DNA of 64,000 nt. Source: WHSW01 sp963759295. GTDB lineage: Bacteria; Actinomycetota; Thermoleophilia; Solirubrobacterales; 70-9. The first letter of the stretch is position 1. Each line of letters opens with the position of its first letter. The position numbers and the translations under genes were made by a program. This document shows positions 24,903-34,947 of this stretch, piece after piece. The stretch spans positions 124,001 to 188,000 of the forward strand of contig CAVWYT010000007.1 of NCBI GenBank assembly GCA_963759295.1, read 5' to 3'. Below the pieces are notes generated by a model. The model saw only the letters and a list, made by a program, of their open reading frames with translations. It was not told the DNA's origin and did not search any database.

Positions 24903-27524
24903 TTACTTTGCCGCCAGCCAGTCCGGACCGATGCCGACCTCGACCGCGAGCGGGGGGTCGAGCTCGAACGCCTCGTTCATCTCCCGCCGCGCGATCTCCT
25001 CGGCGGCGGGCATCTCGCCCTCCGGGCCCTCGAACAGGAGCTCGTCGTGGATCTGCAGCACGAGCTCGGCCCCGAGGCCGGCGTCCGCGAGCGCCCGCGT
25101 GCACCTCACCATCGCCAGCTTGATGATGTCGGCCGCGGTCCCCTGAATCACCGTGTTGACCGCCAGGCGCTCACCGAGCGAGCGCCGCTGAGGGTTCGAC
25201 GAGCGCAGCTCCGGGATGTTGCGTCGGCGACCCATCAGCGTCCTCACGTGACCGTCCCTCTCGGCCTGCTCGATCGTCCGGTCGATGAATCGGCGCACCG
25301 CCGGGAAGCGCTCGAAGTAGCGGTCGATGTAGGTGGCCGCCTCGTCGCGCTCGATCTGCAGCCGATCGGCGAGCCCGAAGGCCGACAGCCCGTAGGCGAT
25401 CCCGTAGTTGACCATCTTCGCCTGCGAGCGCTCCACCGGGGTGATCGCGTTCGGGTCGGCGCCGATGATCCCCGCCGCGGTGGCCGCGTGCACGTCCTCG
25501 CCCGAGGCGAAGATCTCGCGCAGCACGTCCTCGGCGGCGACGTGGGCGAGGACCCGCAGCTCGACCTGGTTGTAGTCGCAGGAGAGCAGGCGGTTGCCGG
25601 GCTCGGCGACGAAGCAGGAGCGCACCGGCCTGCCGACCGCCGAGCGGATCGGGATGTTCTGCAGGTTCGGGTTCGTGCTCGAGAGGCGGCCGGTCGCCGC
25701 GGTGACCTGGTTGAAGGTCGTGTGGATGCGGCCTGTCGCCGGATCGACCAGCGTCGGCAGTGAGTCGAGGTAGGTGTTCTTCAGCTTCGTCAGCTCGCGC
25801 CAGCTCTCGATCTTCCCGATCACCGGATGCTCGTCGCGGATCTGAGCGAGCACCCGAGCGTCGGTGGAGAACCCGGTCTTGCCGCGGCGCTTCTTGGTCA
25901 GCTTCAGCTCCTCGAACAGGACGACCCCGAGCTGTTGCGGGGAGCCGATCGTGAACTCGCGTCCGCAGAGGTCGTAGATCTCGGCCTGCAGGGTCTCGAT
26001 CTGCTCCTCCATCCCGGCGCCGATCTCAGCCAGGCGCTCGACGTCGAGCTTCACGCCGACCCGCTCCATCGCCGCCAGCACCTCGACCAGCGGCATCTCG
26101 ACCTCGTTCATCACCCGCTCGACGCCGAATTCCTCGAGGCGAGGGCGCTGGCGCTCGGCGAGCTCCCAGGCGAGCCGCGCATCGACCGCCGGGTCGCCGG
26201 CCGCGTCGCCCTCCTCGCCCTCCAGCGACAGCTGCCCGTCCTCTGCCCCCGCCGGGGCGGCGGCGAGCCCCGCGTCGGCTGCGAGCTCGTTGAGCACGTA
26301 GGTTCGGCGCGCCGGATCGATCAGGTAGGCAGCGACCATCGTGTCGTGCTCGAGGTCGAGCACTCCCTGTCCGGCGGTCGCCAGCAGCCCGGTCCTCCCC
26401 CCTCCTCCGAGGCCCTTGGCGTCGTGTGCGATCAGCGGCCGAGTGGACACCTGATCGACGAACCCGGCGGTGTCGGCGACCTCGCCCGCGATCACCTTGG
26501 TGCCGTCGGTGGCCCCGAACCGGCCGCCGGTCATCCCGAGCGCGATCGGGCCCGCGGCGAGGTCGGCGATCGCCCCCTCTCCGGCCTCGACCTGAATCGT
26601 CTCCTCGACCATCCGCCCCGGCACGACCTCCTCCCACTCCTCGTCGAGGCGTTGGACCACCGCGCGGAGCTCGAACTCGTTCGCGGCGTCGCGGAGCTTC
26701 GAGCGGTCGGGCGTGGTGCGCAGCTCGGCGGCGATCTCAATCGGCACCTCGACGTCCTCGACCATCGTCGCGAGCTGTTTGGAGACCCGCGCGTCCTCGG
26801 CGTGCTCGAGAAGGTTCTGCTTTCGCTTCGCGCCGGAGATCTCGTCGACGGAGTCGAGCACCGTCTCCAGCGACCCGAACCGCTGAAGCAGCTCCGCCGC
26901 GGTCTTGTCGCCGATCCCCGGGACCCCCGGGATGTTGTCGGAGGTGTCGCCCTTGAGGCCGATGAAGTCGGTCACCAGCTCGGGCGGAACCCCGTAGCGC
27001 TCGACCACCCCCTCGCGGTCGTAGACCTTGGTGTCGGTGACCCCGCGCGAGGTCGTCATCACCCTGATCCCGTCGCCGACGAGCTGATAGACGTCGCGGT
27101 CGCCGGAGACGATCATCACCGGGATCCCGGCGTCGGAGGCGCGTCGCGCCAGCGAGGCGATCACGTCGTCGGCCTCGTATCCCTCGACCGAGACGTTCTT
27201 GAAGCCGAACGCCTCCGCCAGCGGCGCCAGCGCCGGCCACTGCTCCTTGAGCAGGTCCGGGCGCGACTTGCGCTGCGACTTGTACTCGGCGTAGACGTTC
27301 TCGCGCCCCGACCACCCCTTGTCCCAGGCGACGATCACCGCGCGGGGGCTGAAGTCGATCAGCAGCTTCGCCATCATCGACGCGAACCCGTAGATCGCGT
27401 TCGTCGGCCGCCCGTCGGCAGTCGCGATCGACTCCGGGAGCGCGAAGAACGCCCTGTAGGCGAGCGAGTTGCCATCGATCAAGAACAGCTCCGCGTCCTT
27501 CGTGTCGGCGAGCTTTTTCGGCAC
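24903..27524 (-). CDS. polA: DNA polymerase I
   Basis: An 873-residue family-A polymerase for repair and Okazaki-fragment processing. Residues about 10-300 form the 5' nuclease domain (FLIDGNSLAYRAFFALP, VEGYEADDVIASLA, VSGDRDVYQLV, GLKGDTSDNIPGVPGIG). The middle domain lacks the acidic 3'-5' exonuclease residues: the first motif reads PIALGMTGG instead of the D-x-E form, so proofreading is probably absent as in Taq. The polymerase domain has motif A SCDYNQVELRVLAHV, motif B RSQAKMVNYGIAYGLS and motif C LQIHDELLFE. The GTG start lies six bases after a TAAGAT -10, so the message is probably leaderless. Confidence 0.97.
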   Translation of the reverse strand: MPKKLADTKDAELFLIDGNSLAYRAFFALPESIATADGRPTNAIYGFASMMAKLLIDFSPRAVIVAWDKGWSGRENVYAEYKSQRKSRPDLLKEQWPALAPLAEAFGFKNVSVEGYEADDVIASLARRASDAGIPVMIVSGDRDVYQLVGDGIRVMTTSRGVTDTKVYDREGVVERYGVPPELVTDFIGLKGDTSDNIPGVPGIGDKTAAELLQRFGSLETVLDSVDEISGAKRKQNLLEHAEDARVSKQLATMVEDVEVPIEIAAELRTTPDRSKLRDAANEFELRAVVQRLDEEWEEVVPGRMVEETIQVEAGEGAIADLAAGPIALGMTGGRFGATDGTKVIAGEVADTAGFVDQVSTRPLIAHDAKGLGGGGRTGLLATAGQGVLDLEHDTMVAAYLIDPARRTYVLNELAADAGLAAAPAGAEDGQLSLEGEEGDAAGDPAVDARLAWELAERQRPRLEEFGVERVMNEVEMPLVEVLAAMERVGVKLDVERLAEIGAGMEEQIETLQAEIYDLCGREFTIGSPQQLGVVLFEELKLTKKRRGKTGFSTDARVLAQIRDEHPVIGKIESWRELTKLKNTYLDSLPTLVDPATGRIHTTFNQVTAATGRLSSTNPNLQNIPIRSAVGRPVRSCFVAEPGNRLLSCDYNQVELRVLAHVAAEDVLREIFASGEDVHAATAAGIIGADPNAITPVERSQAKMVNYGIAYGLSAFGLADRLQIERDEAATYIDRYFERFPAVRRFIDRTIEQAERDGHVRTLMGRRRNIPELRSSNPQRRSLGERLAVNTVIQGTAADIIKLAMVRCTRALADAGLGAELVLQIHDELLFEGPEGEMPAAEEIARREMNEAFELDPPLAVEVGIGPDWLAAK

Positions 27525-27530
27525 CCACTG

Positions 27531-27536
27531 ATCTTA
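27531..27536 (-). promoter_or_regulatory. polA -10 hexamer (leaderless)
   Basis: On the minus strand TAAGAT lies six bases upstream of the polA GTG at 27524, consistent with transcription starting at the start codon. Confidence 0.5.
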
Positions 27537-27597
27537 TGGACGCCGCTGGCGCGCGCGACGACGGGCGGCGAGCAGGCCCAGCAGCACGCGCGCGCCT

Positions 27598-27612
27598 TTA
27601 ACGACTCCTAAC
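27598..27612. repeat. Direct-repeat element, possible OmpR-family site
   Basis: On the minus strand GTTAGGAGTCGTTAAA contains TTAGG and TTAAA with starts ten bases apart. A closely similar element, TTAGGGAGCTTTAGG, precedes htrA. It lies between polA and the DUF5666-two-component genes, 96 bases before the DUF5666 start. Confidence 0.35.
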
Positions 27613-27707
27613 CCTGTCCTTCTGCGGGCCTTGCCGAGACCTTCCGTTACCTGACCCGGCGCCGTCAGTCTCGCCCCATGCACCCGACCAGGAAGGAGAC
27701 CATCGAC

Positions 27708-28079
27708 ATGGTCAAGGCAATCAAGGCGATCCCGATCGCCGCGCTGGCGGCCGCGATCGCAGCGGTAATCGCCGTCGCGCCCGCGCAGGCGGCAATCAAG
27801 CACTACGACGGCACGGTCAAGTCCGTCGACTCTGGCTCGTCGACGTTCAAGATCGTCAGCGAGAGCGGCCGCAAGATCAAGTTCCGCGTCAACCGCTCGA
27901 CCGAGTTCGAGCGCATCGCCGGCGGCTTCGACGGGCTCAAGCGCGGACTCGCGGTCGAGGTCGACGCGAAGAAGAAGCAGAACGGTCTGCTCGCCCGCCA
28001 GGTCGAGCCCCAGGGCAACGATGGCGGTGACGACCACGGTGGTGACGACAACAGCGGCCACGGTGGTGATCACCGATGA
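27708..28079 (+). CDS. Secreted DUF5666-like protein
   Basis: A 123-residue exported protein. I chose the ATG at 27708 because GGAAGGAG stands nine bases upstream; the ATG at 27678 would add ten residues without a ribosome site. A Sec signal peptide with the cleavage region APAQAA is clear. The mature part (YDGTVKSVDSGSSTFKIVSE through LKRGLAVEVDAKK) matches the small beta-barrel pattern of DUF5666. It ends in a Gly/Asp/His-rich tail that could bind metal ions. It overlaps the next gene by four bases (ATGA) and heads the cluster with the two-component system. No enzymatic function is suggested. Confidence 0.75.
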   Translation: MVKAIKAIPIAALAAAIAAVIAVAPAQAAIKHYDGTVKSVDSGSSTFKIVSESGRKIKFRVNRSTEFERIAGGFDGLKRGLAVEVDAKKKQNGLLARQVEPQGNDGGDDHGGDDNSGHGGDHR

Positions 28080-28618
28080 AGCGGCTGTTGCTGACGGCGT
28101 TGACGCTGGCGCTGATCGCAGCCGGCGCGACCGTCGTGTTCGCCTCGATCGGCGACGACTCGCCGGGCGATCGGTCGACGACGGCCACGACGACCTCCGG
28201 CGACGACCGCGGTGACCGCGGCGGTGACGGACGCGGCCGCGATCACCCCGAGGACGACGGCACCGTCGACGACGACGCGTCGGCCGCCGGCGTCGACATC
28301 TCCGGCAACTGCGACGAGCCCGAGCACTTCGGCGACGCCGAGTGCCAGGGGGTCACGCCGGCCACCGACGATGGTGCGCGGGCGCCGGCGCCGGGCGTCG
28401 ACATCTCCGGCAACTGCGACGAGCCCGAGCACTTCGGCGACGCCGAGTGTCAGGGAGTCGCCGCCGGTGCGGCCGCCGAAGATCACGGCGACGACGACGC
28501 ATTCGAGGACTCGAGCGGCCCGAGCGCGAACAGCGGTCCGGGCAGCATCTCGGACGATGACGGGTTCGAGGACTCGAGCGGTCACGGTGAAAACGGGGGC
28601 GACAGCGGCCCCGGTTGA
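28076..28618 (+). CDS. Acidic low-complexity exported protein with an internal duplication
   Basis: A 180-residue protein with an N-terminal hydrophobic signal or anchor (LLLTALTLALIAAGATVVFA) and then only hydrophilic, Asp/Gly-rich sequence. Residues 72-93 and 107-128 are identical, each starting GVDISGNCDEPEHFG and holding two cysteines in a C-x10-C frame. A GRGRDHPEDDG block recurs in the protein at 30906-31340. I do not recognise a family. Position directly before a response regulator and histidine kinase suggests an extracytoplasmic partner or target of that system, perhaps binding metal through its acidic tail, but this is inference. Confidence 0.7.
   Translation: MKRLLLTALTLALIAAGATVVFASIGDDSPGDRSTTATTTSGDDRGDRGGDGRGRDHPEDDGTVDDDASAAGVDISGNCDEPEHFGDAECQGVTPATDDGARAPAPGVDISGNCDEPEHFGDAECQGVAAGAAAEDHGDDDAFEDSSGPSANSGPGSISDDDGFEDSSGHGENGGDSGPG
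28289..28459 (+). repeat. Two 66-base direct repeats coding identical 22-residue units
   Basis: Bases 28289-28354 and 28394-28459 are almost identical (they differ at two wobble positions near the end) and are 105 bases apart start to start. They encode the same 22 residues, so the copies are recent or under gene conversion. Confidence 0.85.
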
Positions 28619-28703
28619 GCCGAGGCTCGATCTCCACCGGTCCGAGACGGTCGGCAGGGCGGCGTCGCGCCGCCCCGCCGCCGTCGACGCCTACGATCAG
28701 GGG

Positions 28704-29408
28704 GTGGAGAGGAGGACCGTCCTCGTCGTCGAGGACGAGAAGACGATCGTCGAGCCCCTCACTGCCGCCCTCGAGCGCGAGGGATTCGCAGTCGAGGTCG
28801 CGGGCACCGCCGAGCAGGGAATCGAGATGGGCCGCTCGCTGGCGCCCGACCTCGTCCTCCTCGATCTGATGCTCCCCGACGGCTCGGGGTTCGACGTCTG
28901 CCGCGAGCTGACCACGACCGGCGTCCCGGTGATCATGCTCACTGCCCGCGGCGACGAGGCCGATCGCGTCGTCGGGCTCGAGCTTGGAGCCGACGACTAC
29001 ATCGTCAAGCCGTTCAGCGCCCGCGAGGTCGTGGCCAGGATTCGAGCCGTCTTGCGGCGCGCCGGTCCACGGACCGCGGGCGCCGGCGACGGGCCGATCG
29101 AGGTCGGCGGCCTCGAGGTCGATCCCGAGCGCCGCCGGGCGACGCTCGACGGCGAGTCGCTGGAATTGTCGCGCAAGGAGTTCGAGCTGCTCGAGCGGTT
29201 GATGCGCGACGCCGGCGCCGTCGTCACCCGCGAGCAACTGATCGAAGACGTCTGGGACATGAACTGGTTCGGCTCGACGAAGACGCTCGACGTCCACGTG
29301 TCGAGCCTGCGCAAGAAGCTCGGCGACGATCCGGCCGAGCCGCGGTTCATCCACACCGTCCGCGGGGTCGGCTTCCGCCTCGCGGAGCCCGCCGAGCTCG
29401 ACCGCTGA
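28704..29408 (+). CDS. OmpR/PhoB-family response regulator
   Basis: A 234-residue regulator. The receiver domain has the acidic pocket VEDEK, the phospho-acceptor Asp54 in LLDLMLPDG, Thr in MLTARG and Lys in YIVKPFS. The C-terminal winged helix carries LSRKEFELLERLM, REQLIEDVWD and HVSSLRKKLGDD, ending in RGVGFRL. The GTG at 28704 begins the canonical receiver. It precedes the histidine kinase gene by 11 bases, so the two form a cognate pair. Direct repeats ahead of the DUF5666 gene and htrA are candidate binding sites. Confidence 0.93.
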   Translation: MERRTVLVVEDEKTIVEPLTAALEREGFAVEVAGTAEQGIEMGRSLAPDLVLLDLMLPDGSGFDVCRELTTTGVPVIMLTARGDEADRVVGLELGADDYIVKPFSAREVVARIRAVLRRAGPRTAGAGDGPIEVGGLEVDPERRRATLDGESLELSRKEFELLERLMRDAGAVVTREQLIEDVWDMNWFGSTKTLDVHVSSLRKKLGDDPAEPRFIHTVRGVGFRLAEPAELDR

Positions 29409-29419
29409 GGTTCGGTCCC

Positions 29420-30877
29420 ATGAGCCTGCGCGCGACTCTGCTGGCGGTGATCGCGTACGTGCTCCTGATCGCGATCATCGTCCTCGAGGTCCCGCTGGTC
29501 GTCAACCTCTCCCGCCGCGTGGACGCCGAAGTCCAGGCCGAGGCGTCGAACCAGGCGCAGCTGGTCGCCACCTCGGCCGGTGACCGGCTCGACGGTCCGC
29601 CGCCCGCGCTGCAGGCGCTCGCCGACTCCTCGGCGCGCTCGCTCGGCGGGCGCGTGATCGTCGTCGACGCCGACGGGCGCGTTCTCGTCGACTCGGCGGG
29701 CACCGGGCTGCGCGGCGCCTCCTACGCCGATCGGCCGGAGGTCGGCAACGCGCTCGAGGGTGAGACCGCCCAGGGCGAGCGTCACAGCGATTCGCTCGAC
29801 GAGGACCTCCTGTTCACGTCGGTGCCGATCGTTCGCGAGGGGACGACCGTCGGGGCGGTGCGCGTCACCCAGAGCGTCGACGCGGTCAACGCCGAGGTTC
29901 GCGACGACGCCGTGGCGCTGATCGGCGTCGGAGCGGCGGCGCTGCTGCTCGGGCTCGGCGTCGCCTGGGTCCTCGCCGGCTTCCTCGCCCGCCCCCCGCG
30001 CTCGCTCGCGGAGGCCGCGAGGCGGGTGTCGGGTGGCGATCTCGAGGCGCGCGCGCCGGAGATCGGCCCGCGCGAGCAGCGCGAGGTCGCCCACGCGTTC
30101 AACGAGATGACGGCGAGGCTCGCGAGCGCGCTCGCCGCCCAGCGCGACTTCGTCGGCAACGCCTCGCACCAGCTGCGCACCCCGCTCACCGGGCTGCGGT
30201 TGCGCCTCGAGGCCGCAGCCGACGCCGAGCGCGACCCCGATGTCGCCGGTGAGCTGCGCGCCGCCGAGGACGAGGTCGTCCGGCTGGCGGCGCTGATCGA
30301 CGACCTGCTCACGCTGGCCAAGGAGGGACAGACCGCCGACGCCGAGCCGCTGTCGCTCGCCGAGGTGGTCGACGCCGCCCACGACCGCTGGCGCGCCGAG
30401 GTCGAGGCGATGCAGACGCGGCTGGTGGTCACCGACGACGGCCCCGGTCGCCGCGGCCCGATCGTGCGCGCGGCGGCGTCGGACCTCGGGATCGTGCTCG
30501 ACAACCTGATCGAGAACGCGCTGCGCTACTCGCCGTCGCGGACCGAGATCACGCTCGAGTCCGGGACCACGCTCGAGCGCGATGGCGGGCACGGCCGCGA
30601 CCGGCGCTGCGGGTTCGTGGCCGTCAGCGACCAGGGGCCGGGGTTGGCGCCGGGCGAGGAGCGCCGGGCGTTCGACCGCTTCTACCGCGGGCGCGCGGGG
30701 GCGACGACCTCGGGCACGGGACTCGGCCTGGCGATCGTCGACGCCATCGCCCGGCGCTGGGGCGGAACCGTCGAGCTCGCCAACCGCAGCCAGGGCGGGC
30801 TCCGGGCCGAGGTCCGGATTCCGCTCGACGCCGACGCGACTTTGCAGAATCCTGACCTCGACCTGGAGGACCGCTAA
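29420..30877 (+). CDS. Sensor histidine kinase
   Basis: A 485-residue membrane kinase. Membrane segments lie at residues about 7-29 and 170-192, enclosing an extracytoplasmic sensor of about 140 residues. A HAMP-like linker follows, then the H-box with His250 in NASHQLRTPLTG, an N-box DNLIENALRYSPS, the G1 box DQGPGLAPGEE and G2 box GTGLGLAI. It should autophosphorylate and pass phosphate to Asp54 of the regulator upstream. The signal is unknown; the flanking exported acidic proteins may be part of signal input or output. Confidence 0.93.
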   Translation: MSLRATLLAVIAYVLLIAIIVLEVPLVVNLSRRVDAEVQAEASNQAQLVATSAGDRLDGPPPALQALADSSARSLGGRVIVVDADGRVLVDSAGTGLRGASYADRPEVGNALEGETAQGERHSDSLDEDLLFTSVPIVREGTTVGAVRVTQSVDAVNAEVRDDAVALIGVGAAALLLGLGVAWVLAGFLARPPRSLAEAARRVSGGDLEARAPEIGPREQREVAHAFNEMTARLASALAAQRDFVGNASHQLRTPLTGLRLRLEAAADAERDPDVAGELRAAEDEVVRLAALIDDLLTLAKEGQTADAEPLSLAEVVDAAHDRWRAEVEAMQTRLVVTDDGPGRRGPIVRAAASDLGIVLDNLIENALRYSPSRTEITLESGTTLERDGGHGRDRRCGFVAVSDQGPGLAPGEERRAFDRFYRGRAGATTSGTGLGLAIVDAIARRWGGTVELANRSQGGLRAEVRIPLDADATLQNPDLDLEDR

Positions 30878-30905
30878 CCAAGCGTCGGGCTAGCCTCGAA
30901 GGGCA

Positions 30906-31340
30906 ATGGCCTCGAAGAACGTCTTTGCGATCGCCGTCGTCGCCTTGCTCGGCCTGATCGCCGCGGCGCTGATGGGGCTGCTCGCGAACGCGATCTCGGG
31001 CGACTCGATCGGGCTCTCCGCCGAGCCGCTGCGCGCCGGCGCCCAGGTCGCCCCGCCGGCCGCGAGCGAAGACCGCCGGGACGACCACCGCGGCGGTGAT
31101 CGCGGTCGCGACCATCCCGAGGACGACGGGCCCGCGGCCTCCGGCGAGACGACGACCACCGCGCCGGCGAGCGAGGCCACGACCACGACCGTGCCGGCCG
31201 CGACGACGACCAGCGAGCTCGGCGACGACAACGGCGGCAGCGTCGACAACTCGGGCCCGGGCTCGATCAGCAGCGGCTCGGGCTCCGACGACTCCGGCTC
31301 CGGCGACTCGTCGGGCAGCGGCTCCGGCTCCGACGACTGA
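30906..31340 (+). CDS. Membrane-anchored low-complexity protein related to the 28.1 kb protein
   Basis: A 144-residue protein with one N-terminal membrane segment (VFAIAVVALLGLIAAALMGLL) and a hydrophilic remainder with Thr-rich and Ser/Gly/Asp-rich stretches ending in repeated SGSGSDD units. It shares the RGRDHPEDDG block and the NSGPGSIS block with the exported protein before the response regulator, so the two are probably diverged duplicates that flank the two-component system. It lies 28 bases after the kinase gene. Function unknown; low-complexity content makes homology searches unreliable. Confidence 0.65.
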   Translation: MASKNVFAIAVVALLGLIAAALMGLLANAISGDSIGLSAEPLRAGAQVAPPAASEDRRDDHRGGDRGRDHPEDDGPAASGETTTTAPASEATTTTVPAATTTSELGDDNGGSVDNSGPGSISSGSGSDDSGSGDSSGSGSGSDD

Positions 31341-31386
31341 GACCCCAGCGGGCGATCTCGCCCCCCTGCGTAGAATCGCGGCCCCC

Positions 31387-32835
<1,449 letters not shown>

Positions 32836-32858
32836 CCGGGGTAGGAAGGGGAGCCGAG

Positions 32859-33774
32859 ATGCGGGTGCTGGTCACTGGAGCGAGCGGGCTGATCGGCAGG
32901 TGCGTCTGCGACCTGCTGCTGGCGCGCGGCGACGGGGTCGTCGCCCTGAGCCGTGACCCGGCTCGCGCCCGCGACGCCAACCCGACCGTCTCCTGGCACC
33001 CCTGGAACCCGGCCGGCGAGCGCCCGCCGGAGGCGGCGCTGGACGGCGTCGACGCGGTCGTCAACCTGATCGGCGAGAACATCAACCAGCGGCTCTCGGA
33101 CGAGTCCAAGCAGCGAATCAGGGACAGCCGCGTGCGAGCGACCAAGAACCTCGTCGACGGGATGCTGGCCGCGGCCACGACGCCGGCGATCCTGGTCAGC
33201 CAGTGCGCGGTCGGCTATTACGGCGAGCACGGCGCGGCGATCGTTGACGAGTCGACCCCACCAGCGATCGGACTGGGTGGGCGGGATGTGCTCCGAATGG
33301 GAGCAGGCGGCGCTCGCCGCGGAGCAGGGCAACGTCCGCGTCGCAGTCCTGCGCTCGGCACCGGTCCTCGATCCGGAAGGCGGCCTGCTGAAGCAGCTCT
33401 TGCCGGTGTTCCGATTGGGAGCCGGAGGCCCGCTCGCCGGAGGGCGCCAGTACATGCCGTGGATCCACCGTGACGACGAGACCGGGATCGTCCTCTGGGC
33501 ACTCGACGAGGCGAGCGTCAGCGGGCCGCTGAACGCGACCTCGCCGAACCCGGTCACCAATCGCGAGTTCACGAACGCGCTCAGCAATGCCGTGCGCCGA
33601 CCCGCGTTCATGCCGGTGCCGCGCCTGGTCCTGAACGCGATGCGCGGGCCCGAGCTCACCGACCAGATCCTGGCGAGCATCCGGGTCGTCCCCCGCCGCA
33701 CGCGCGATCTCGGCTACGAGTTCCGGTTCCCGGAGATCGAGCCGGCGCTGCGCGACCTGTTGCGGCGTCAGTAG
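32859..33774 (+). CDS. TIGR01777-type NAD-dependent epimerase/dehydratase-like protein, frame break near 33260
   Basis: An SDR39U1-like protein of about 304 residues. The N-terminal MRVLVTGASGLIGR binds NAD(P), GERPPEAALDGVDAVVNLIGENI follows, and the QCAVGYYGEHG segment contains the usual YYG. The C-terminal half includes WEQAALAAEQGNVRVAVLR, GGRQYMPWIHRDDE and the family ending in RDLGYEFRFPEIEPALRDLL. The frame shifts by one base between 33250 and 33265, in a CCCCACC run, with both halves intact. The family is widespread and of poorly defined function, sometimes linked to cell division. Its stop codon overlaps the convergent substrate-binding gene by a few bases. Confidence 0.85.
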
Positions 33775-34910
33775 GCGCCCGAGAGCACGGCAACCGGGCG
33801 CGCCGCGCCCGCCTCGATCCGGTAGCCCGTCATCCGCACGAGCGTCGTGTCGCCCACCTCGTCGATCGAGTAGCGGCCGAGGATCGAGTCGCGGTCGGCG
33901 GTCTCGAAGAAGGCCTCGACCACGGCATCGCGGTCGGCGGGCTCCGACGCCCGCTCGATCGAGTCGAGGATCACCGCCATTGCCTCGTACCCGTAGGCGG
34001 CGTAGCGACCCGGCGGCCGGTCGAAGCGACGCTCGAAGGCGCGCCCGAATGCCCGGCCGGCGGGCGGTAGCTGGCTTGGGTCGAGGGCGGCCGAGGTCGC
34101 CATCGTGCCCTGCGGCTGTCCGGCGACGGCCGCCGGCTCGAGCTCGGCGTCGGAGGTCATCAGCCCTCGCGGAAAGCCCCGCACCCCCGACACGGGCTCG
34201 CGATCGGCGATGCCTCCGAAGTAGAGGAGCTGTGGCGCGTCGCGGCGGGTCACCTCGGCGCCCCGGAGGGCATCCGCGAACGCGTCGACGAGCCCGTCGC
34301 CGAACTCGCTTCCGTCGGAGAGGGTCGCAACTCGTCGCACGCCGAGGCGACCGACCCAGCGCGCCGCGGCGCGCCCCTGGGCATCGTCGGCGGCGATCAC
34401 CCGTCCGAAGGTGCGCGCGCCCGAGGGCTGGACCTGAGGAACTTCGTCGGAGCCCGGGAACGGCTCCACCAGGTCGACCGCGCCGCTGGCCGGCGATACC
34501 TGGAGCAGCTCGGCCGAATTGGTGATCGGCAGCGAGGCGCGCGTGGCGCCGGATTGGAAGTCGCCGAGATAGGCGATCGCGGTCGAGTCCTCGGTCGCCG
34601 TGCGCGCGTTGGCTGCCGAGCGCCCGGGAGACCATCCGCGCTCGCCGCCGGAGCCCTCGGCGGCGTCGAGGTAGTGGACCTCGATCGGAATCCCCCCGGA
34701 TTCGCCGCCGGCGTCGGCGAGCGCCATCCGCGCGCCGTCGGCGGCGTCGCGCCCGTTCGCGGCGTCCGGACCGCGCAGCGGCAGGCTCGCGTAGATGGCG
34801 AGCGTCGCGTCCTCGCCGGGGCCGGAGCCCGTCGAGCAGCCCACGGCGATCGCCACCAGGGCGAGCGCGGCAGCGGCGACCGATGCGAGGCGAGCCGGCA
34901 TCGCTTCCAT
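33768..34910 (-). CDS. Orphan type-1 substrate-binding lipoprotein
   Basis: A 380-residue exported protein with signal peptide and lipobox AVGC at the end of the hydrophobic stretch. The mature part follows the Peripla_BP_6 pattern (LAIYASLPLRGPDAANGRDAADGARMAL, then RVIAADDAQGRAAARWV and YGYEAMAVILDSIERA). No permease or ATPase genes adjoin it, so it may work with a distant transporter or as a ligand sensor. It is 37 bases downstream of the phosphofructokinase gene on the same strand. Confidence 0.85.
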   Translation of the reverse strand: MEAMPARLASVAAAALALVAIAVGCSTGSGPGEDATLAIYASLPLRGPDAANGRDAADGARMALADAGGESGGIPIEVHYLDAAEGSGGERGWSPGRSAANARTATEDSTAIAYLGDFQSGATRASLPITNSAELLQVSPASGAVDLVEPFPGSDEVPQVQPSGARTFGRVIAADDAQGRAAARWVGRLGVRRVATLSDGSEFGDGLVDAFADALRGAEVTRRDAPQLLYFGGIADREPVSGVRGFPRGLMTSDAELEPAAVAGQPQGTMATSAALDPSQLPPAGRAFGRAFERRFDRPPGRYAAYGYEAMAVILDSIERASEPADRDAVVEAFFETADRDSILGRYSIDEVGDTTLVRMTGYRIEAGAARPVAVLSGAY

Positions 34911-34947
34911 CTTCGCCGCCCGCGAGCGCGCGGGGCGCCCGTCGCGA

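Noticed and set aside
25827..27611. Long plus-strand open frame antisense to polA
   Set aside because: GC-rich third positions of polA create long open frames on the other strand. The translation is Arg/Leu/Gly-rich with no recognisable motif, while the minus strand gives a complete polymerase.
28021..28300. GAC/GGT-rich repeats as a possible CRISPR or minisatellite
   Set aside because: The repeats are codon-level Asp/Gly runs in two coding frames with no spacer structure.
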